A model generated the notes under the pieces. The model made no database searches and was not told where the DNA came from. It saw nothing but the letters and a program-made list of their open reading frames with translations. From Devosia marina (GTDB taxonomy: Bacteria; Pseudomonadota; Alphaproteobacteria; Rhizobiales; Devosiaceae), in NCBI RefSeq assembly GCF_009758415.1, contig NZ_WQRF01000006.1:1-64000 (forward strand): DNA of 64,000 nucleotides. Direction: 5' to 3'. Within the stretch, counting starts at the first letter, position 1. Each line of letters starts with the position of its first letter. The translations under genes were made by a program, and so were the position numbers. Positions 62,840-64,000 of the stretch are shown here, in pieces.

Positions 62840-62875
62840 CCTTCCCCCCGTGGGGGGAAGGTTGGGTGGGGGGCT
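62840..62875. repeat. Right copy of the repeat, with a perfect 10-bp hairpin
   Basis: CCTTCCCCCC and GGGGGGAAGG (62840-62861) pair perfectly around GT. The tail TTGGGTGGGGGGCT follows. It lies 29 bases beyond the binding-protein stop on the minus strand and belongs to the family at 30426 and 33506. Confidence 0.65.
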
Positions 62876-62890
62876 TTGGCGGGGATAAAG

Positions 62891-64000
62891 CTATTCCACC
62901 CAGTAAATGTCGCGCAGCACCACACCCTCCACGGGCGCGTTCTGCCACATGCCGTCCAGCTTGGCGTTCCATACCCCGGTCTGGGCCAGTTCGAACAGAT
63001 ACCCATTGACCGCATCGCGGGCGATGATGGTCTGGATCTCCTGCGCCAGCGCCAGGCGATCGGCCTCGTCCGTAGTGGCATTGAGCGTCTCGTTGAGGGC
63101 CTGAACCTGCGCGTTGTCATAGCCGAAGTAGTAGTCGGGGTTGGCATAGATGCCAATATCGAACGGCTCCACATGGCTGATGATGGTCAGGTCGAAATCC
63201 TTGTTGGCAAACACATCTTCCAGCCACTGCGCCCATTCCATGTTGATCAGCTCGAGCTCGATCCCCACTTCGGCGAACTGGCTGGCAATGATCTGGCCCG
63301 ACAGGCGTGCATAGGCCACCGGCGGCAGCTTCAGCGTGGCGGAAAAGCCGTCCGTATAGCCCGCTTCGGCCAGCAGGGTTTTGGCCGCCTCGACGTCATG
63401 CGGATAGGTGTCGGTCAGGTCCAGATAATAGGGGTGGTGCGGCGCGAAATGGGTGCCAATTGGCACGCCATAACCATAGGTTGCGCCCTCAATGATCTCC
63501 TGCCGGTCCAGCGCATGAGCCATGGCCTGGCGCACCTTGAGATCGGTGAAGGGCTCTTTGCGGTTATTGGTCGAAAGAATGGTCTCGCCTTCGGTCGACC
63601 CTACCAGCACCTTGAACTGCGGATTGTTCTCAAACACGGCCAGCGCCTCGGCGGCAAAATTGTTCGTGCCGTCTACATCGCCGGCCAGCAGCGCATTGGT
63701 CAGCGTCGCCGTGTCCGAGATAAACACGAAGCTCGCACGGGTCAGGGCCGGTGCCTCGCCCCAATAGGGACCGTATTGCTCTAGCACCACGCGGCTGCCG
63801 CGATCCCACTGGATAAAGGCAAAGGGCCCGGTACCGATCGGTTCGGCGCCATTATTCGCCGCGCTTTCCGGCGCCACAATCACCGCGTCGCCTCGGCCCA
63901 GATTGAACAGGAACAGCCCGTCCGGCCGCGACAGTGTAAATTCCACCGTCATCGGGTCGATCACGGTCACTGCCGAAATCGGCGCATAAAGCGCCTTTTG
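62891..64000 (-). CDS. Dipeptide-type ABC transporter binding protein (family 5), incomplete
   Basis: C-terminal 369 or so codons of a periplasmic solute-binding protein. The frame is open to the window edge, so the signal peptide and start lie beyond 64000. Family-5 features include MTVEFTLSRPDGLFL, IGTGPFAFIQWDRGSRVVLE, DLKVRQAMAHALDRQEII and GTHFAPHHPYYLDL. It heads the dpp-type operon. The ligand may be a peptide, opine or other compound. Confidence 0.94.
   Translation of the reverse strand, partial: QKALYAPISAVTVIDPMTVEFTLSRPDGLFLFNLGRGDAVIVAPESAANNGAEPIGTGPFAFIQWDRGSRVVLEQYGPYWGEAPALTRASFVFISDTATLTNALLAGDVDGTNNFAAEALAVFENNPQFKVLVGSTEGETILSTNNRKEPFTDLKVRQAMAHALDRQEIIEGATYGYGVPIGTHFAPHHPYYLDLTDTYPHDVEAAKTLLAEAGYTDGFSATLKLPPVAYARLSGQIIASQFAEVGIELELINMEWAQWLEDVFANKDFDLTIISHVEPFDIGIYANPDYYFGYDNAQVQALNETLNATTDEADRLALAQEIQTIIARDAVNGYLFELAQTGVWNAKLDGMWQNAPVEGVVLRDIYWVE

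Overview
The window looks like the chromosome of a GC-rich alphaproteobacterium, most likely a Devosia-like member of the Hyphomicrobiales. This is inferred from many ABC and TRAP uptake operons for sugars and sugar acids, several LacI-type regulators, alphaproteobacterial housekeeping clusters (histone-deacetylase homologue/xseB/tlyA, etfBA, glpDK, Mrp) and the base composition. No rRNA, tRNA or CRISPR array was seen, and no database search was run, so the taxonomic call is an inference.

Layout. (1) 0.4-10.9 kb: a carbohydrate-use operon on the + strand. It has a solute-binding protein, two permeases, a GHL6/GH151-like glycoside hydrolase, a LacI regulator, an ABC ATPase, a GH95 enzyme and a zinc alcohol dehydrogenase. 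Two hydrolases of families known for alpha-L-fucosidase activity in one operon point to fucosylated glycans. A LacI-like palindrome lies upstream. (2) 10.9-12.9 kb: decay zone with remnants of an aldo/keto reductase and a short-chain dehydrogenase, then an odd two-domain protein. (3) 12.9-20.5 kb: a second LacI-controlled sugar locus (regulator, clan GH-J-like hydrolase, serine beta-lactamase-fold hydrolase, complete ABC importer). The same 18-bp palindrome occurs in front of both transcription units. (4) 20.6-25.5 kb: a TRAP transporter with a galactonate-dehydratase-like enolase-superfamily enzyme and a divergent FadR-type GntR regulator. (5) 25.6-28.7 kb: a scar made of a decayed nuclease/helicase-like gene, an IS21-family element lacking its right end, and the C-terminal half of an EAL gene. 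(6) 28.9-36.7 kb: uxaC, an aminoglycoside-kinase-like gene, a CAP lipoprotein, tlyA, an SCO protein, xseB, an HDAC-family gene, tsaC/sua5 and a DnaJ-family gene. (7) 36.8-49.4 kb: pdxH, DUF1499, glpD-glpK with DeoR-type operator half-sites, an AEC carrier, the transglutaminase/alpha-E/circularly-permuted ATP-grasp trio (the last broken by a TAG), a 2-hydroxyacid dehydrogenase, a frameshifted cupin, a GH13 glucosidase and a small secreted protein. (8) 49.4-59.4 kb: an AbrB-type membrane protein, an M20 peptidase, etfBA, an aminotransferase, a transaldolase-like aldolase, Mrp, a MazEF-like pair, a GH1 beta-glucosidase with LacI-type operators, and a UPF0149 protein. (9) 59.4-64 kb: a dipeptide-type ABC importer whose binding-protein gene runs off the window.

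The most striking cross-cutting pattern is that all four transport operons that contain a binding-protein gene carry a strong GC-rich hairpin at the binding-protein/permease junction. At two of them the hairpin lies inside the first codons of the permease. A family of GGGGAG/GGGTGGGG palindromic repeats sits in several intergenic gaps, and one relative appears to have entered a coding region.
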